In this document: positions 62,685 to 64,000 of the stretch, piece after piece
How the letters are laid out: the number at the start of each line of letters is the position of its first letter
Position numbering within the stretch: the stretch's first letter is position 1
Source: Litorimonas sp965205225
Lineage (GTDB): Bacteria; Pseudomonadota; Alphaproteobacteria; Caulobacterales; Maricaulaceae
DNA: 64,000 nucleotides
Assembly (NCBI GenBank): GCA_965205225.1
Contig: CBDBFZ010000003.1
Coordinates: 1,364,001 to 1,428,000, forward strand
Reading direction: 5' to 3'
Made by a program: the position numbers and the translations under genes
The notes under the pieces: model-generated
Database searches by the model: none
Told to the model about the DNA's origin: nothing
What the model saw: the letters and a program-made list of their open reading frames with translations, nothing else

Positions 62685-63491
62685 CTAGAGAAACGAGTCA
62701 AAAGGGGCTTTGGCATCGCTGAAGAAAGCATCATGGCCATGGCGGGCCTCCGCCGTCTCTATCGCGCCGCGCGACAGGTAGGAAAAGGCACTGACTTGCG
62801 TGCCGTCCTGATGGTAATCATCGACCAGCGCGGCGCTCATATGTCTGGCGGGTACACAGACCCAATCCACAATGTCTCGCAATTGACCACGCAGAGGTCC
62901 GTCAACGAACCAGCCCGATCGTTCGCCTTGAACATAGGATCGCTCTGGTCGCTCAATGTGACCAAGATTGGCCTGGAAAATCGTATGGATAACCCGAATC
63001 GCGGCATTGGGGGGTTGACACCAATGTGACAGGCAGGATGTGGCCATCTCATCAATATCGTGAATCGCATAGAGCACTTCCGGCAACCATGAGACCCAGA
63101 CGGAACGGTCGCAAAGTCGGTGCTCCGCACAGAGCGCGTAAAGCATCTCTTCAAAACCAGCATCCTTCACATCAATCAGGATGCGGCAATCGCTATTATC
63201 ATGATTAGCAATAGCTGTGAATAATTCAGGGGCGCTGGGCATTCGCCCAAAGTCGCCGCCTAAGTTGGGAAGATCGCGAGCTAGCACATCACAAATTTTA
63301 TGGAGTTGTCCTTGCGAATCGCGTGCCGCTTCATCATGGGTGATGATTGGTGTGCAGCACTGCGTCAGCCGAATATCAAACTCAATTTGCTTCACGCCGA
63401 AGTCTAGCGCGGCCATCAACCCATCCATCGTACTCTCATGCGGAGCAAAACCGCGAAAACGATGAGAGATAATTTGGTCAAGACGAGCCAT
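62685..63491 (-). CDS. Glycerophosphodiester phosphodiesterase family protein
   Basis: A 268-residue TIM-barrel phosphodiesterase. The N-terminal HRFRGFAPHESTMDGLMAAL corresponds to the HRG...ENT catalytic block (His 10). KQIEFDIRLTQCCTPIITHD carries the EFD and HD metal/catalytic residues. ILIDVKDAGFEEML gives the later acidic site. No signal peptide is seen, so it is probably cytoplasmic. It stands alone between IS debris and tRNA-Phe. Confidence 0.85.
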   Translation of the reverse strand: MARLDQIISHRFRGFAPHESTMDGLMAALDFGVKQIEFDIRLTQCCTPIITHDEAARDSQGQLHKICDVLARDLPNLGGDFGRMPSAPELFTAIANHDNSDCRILIDVKDAGFEEMLYALCAEHRLCDRSVWVSWLPEVLYAIHDIDEMATSCLSHWCQPPNAAIRVIHTIFQANLGHIERPERSYVQGERSGWFVDGPLRGQLRDIVDWVCVPARHMSAALVDDYHQDGTQVSAFSYLSRGAIETAEARHGHDAFFSDAKAPFDSFL

Positions 63492-63526
63492 TCGGTTCGC
63501 CTAAACGATCACAGGGGGAAGGGGAA

Positions 63527-63602
63527 TGGTGCCCGAACCTGGATTTGAACCAGGGACACACGGATTTTCAATCCGTTGCTCTACCAACTGAGCTATTCGA
63601 GC
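63527..63602 (-). tRNA. tRNA-Phe(GAA)
   Basis: On the minus strand the 5' acceptor GCTCGAA pairs with TTCGGGC at the 3' end (one G-U pair). D-arm GCTCAGTTGGTAGAGC, anticodon stem-loop CGGATTGAAAATCCG (anticodon GAA), T-arm CCTGGTTCAAATCCAGG, discriminator A and encoded CCA follow. It is a complete 76-nt tRNA. Confidence 0.97.
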
Positions 63603-63729
63603 CCGTTTCCGAGGCGCGTCTATAGGGCCGCACCGCGGATGTGTCCACTGGGTATGCGAAGAGAAAACGCACTTTGGCAATTGATCAATCGCCGGTCAAA
63701 TGTTTCAGATCTAAGGTATTTAACTCGAA

Positions 63730-63745
63730 TGTGATGCACGTCACG
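63730..63745. promoter_or_regulatory. Putative CRP/FNR-family binding site
   Basis: TGTGATGCACGTCACG contains perfect GTGA/TCAC half-sites separated by 6 bases, the classic CRP/FNR-family spacing. It lies 55-70 bp upstream of feoA, so regulation of ferrous iron uptake by an oxygen- or cAMP-type regulator is plausible. It is inferred from sequence pattern only. Confidence 0.45.
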
Positions 63746-63770
63746 ATTGGCGTGAGTTTTTTCTTTGCAG

Positions 63771-63790
63771 TTGCGACTAATTCTCACTAT
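63771..63790. promoter_or_regulatory. Putative Fur-type iron box upstream of feoA
   Basis: TTGCGACTAATTCTCACTAT resembles alphaproteobacterial Fur boxes (TGCRAnT..nATTCTCA) and lies just 10-20 bp before the feoA start, where Fur binding would block transcription when iron is plentiful. Confidence 0.5.
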
Positions 63791-63799
63791 GATGTCTGC

Positions 63800-64000
63800 A
63801 TGTCACAAATGCCGACACGTCTAACCGACCTTGCCCAATCAACTTCGACCCGAATTCTGGGTTTCTCATCGGTTGATGAAAAGCTGGAAATCAGGTTACG
63901 GGATATTGGTTTTGCGGAAGGGGATAGGGTTGAGCCGCTCCACTTCGGTCTTTTCGGCCGCAATCCGATGAGTGTTAGATTGAACGGCGCCATTATCGCC
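63800..64000 (+). CDS. feoA: FeoA family protein (5' part, runs off window)
   Basis: The frame starts ATG at 63800 (MSQMPTRLTDLAQ) or 63809 and stays open to the window edge, about 67 codons. DIGFAEGDRVEPLHFGLFGR and then NPMSVRLNGAIIA is the SH3-like FeoA signature (GhxxGxxV.....P.G.P..v+l.....alR). FeoA is a small cytoplasmic partner of the ferrous iron permease FeoB, which would be expected next. Candidate Fur and CRP/FNR sites lie directly upstream. Confidence 0.88.
   Translation, partial: MSQMPTRLTDLAQSTSTRILGFSSVDEKLEIRLRDIGFAEGDRVEPLHFGLFGRNPMSVRLNGAIIA

Overview
The window looks like part of an alphaproteobacterial chromosome, probably from the Caulobacterales/Maricaulales/Hyphomonadaceae neighbourhood. 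The evidence is the gene order atpHAGDC, obgE-proB-proA-nadD-rsfS-rlmH-envC-ctpA-rppH, tig-clpP-clpX-lon and rlpA-dac-tmk-holB-tatD, together with a basic N-terminal tail on AtpD and the DSHVNLH form of TatD. No species can be named from the sequence alone.

Layout. 0-3 kb is decayed accessory DNA: the tail of an unidentified protein, an IS5-family element inserted exactly inside a four-unit tandem array of a 22-bp palindromic repeat, and a multiply frameshifted gene remnant. 3-7.5 kb (minus) carries purB, a spinster-type MFS permease, radC and map, followed by the 3' stub of a TonB-dependent receptor. 8-13 kb (plus) is the F1 ATP synthase operon. 13-25.9 kb (minus) is a long housekeeping run: a TetA-like MFS permease, rppH, a gutted divergent polysaccharide deacetylase, two tandem ctpA-type proteases, an EnvC-like M23 protein, rlmH, rsfS (apparently with a CTG start), nadD, proA, proB, obgE, a GNAT acetyltransferase and rpmA/rplU. 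40.9-51.4 kb carries an Mla-type lipid transport operon, a DedA protein, and the tig-clpP-clpX-lon proteostasis cluster. 51.4-55.5 kb is a second accessory patch (CoA-transferase remnant, three IS pieces, an Mrr-type nuclease, an hsdM stub, MarR and secreted-protein remnants) ending at tRNA-Ser(UGA). 55.8-61.2 kb holds rlpA, a D-Ala-D-Ala carboxypeptidase, tmk, holB, tatD and a PhnP-like hydrolase. 61.3-64 kb has more IS DNA, a glycerophosphodiesterase, tRNA-Phe(GAA) and the start of feoA.

The most interesting region is 26.25-40.55 kb (minus). It is a tightly packed four-gene locus: a very large DEAD-box/DUF1998 helicase, a SNF2-family helicase, a 1330-residue Eco57I-type adenine methyltransferase and an HNH_2 nuclease. 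The SNF2 helicase plus giant methylase resembles DrmD/DrmMI of class 1 DISARM. The single DEAD+DUF1998 protein is more like Druantia DruE or a DrmA-DrmB fusion, and an HNH nuclease sits where a PLD protein (DrmC) might be expected. An IS1182-family element with a 16-bp inverted repeat and a GGGA target duplication splits the helicase. Removing the element and one duplicate restores an uninterrupted 1733-codon frame, so the insertion appears recent relative to gene decay, and the system is probably off or altered in this strain.

Many annotations rest on recognised motifs rather than database searches. Remnant and defence-system assignments are marked with lower confidence.
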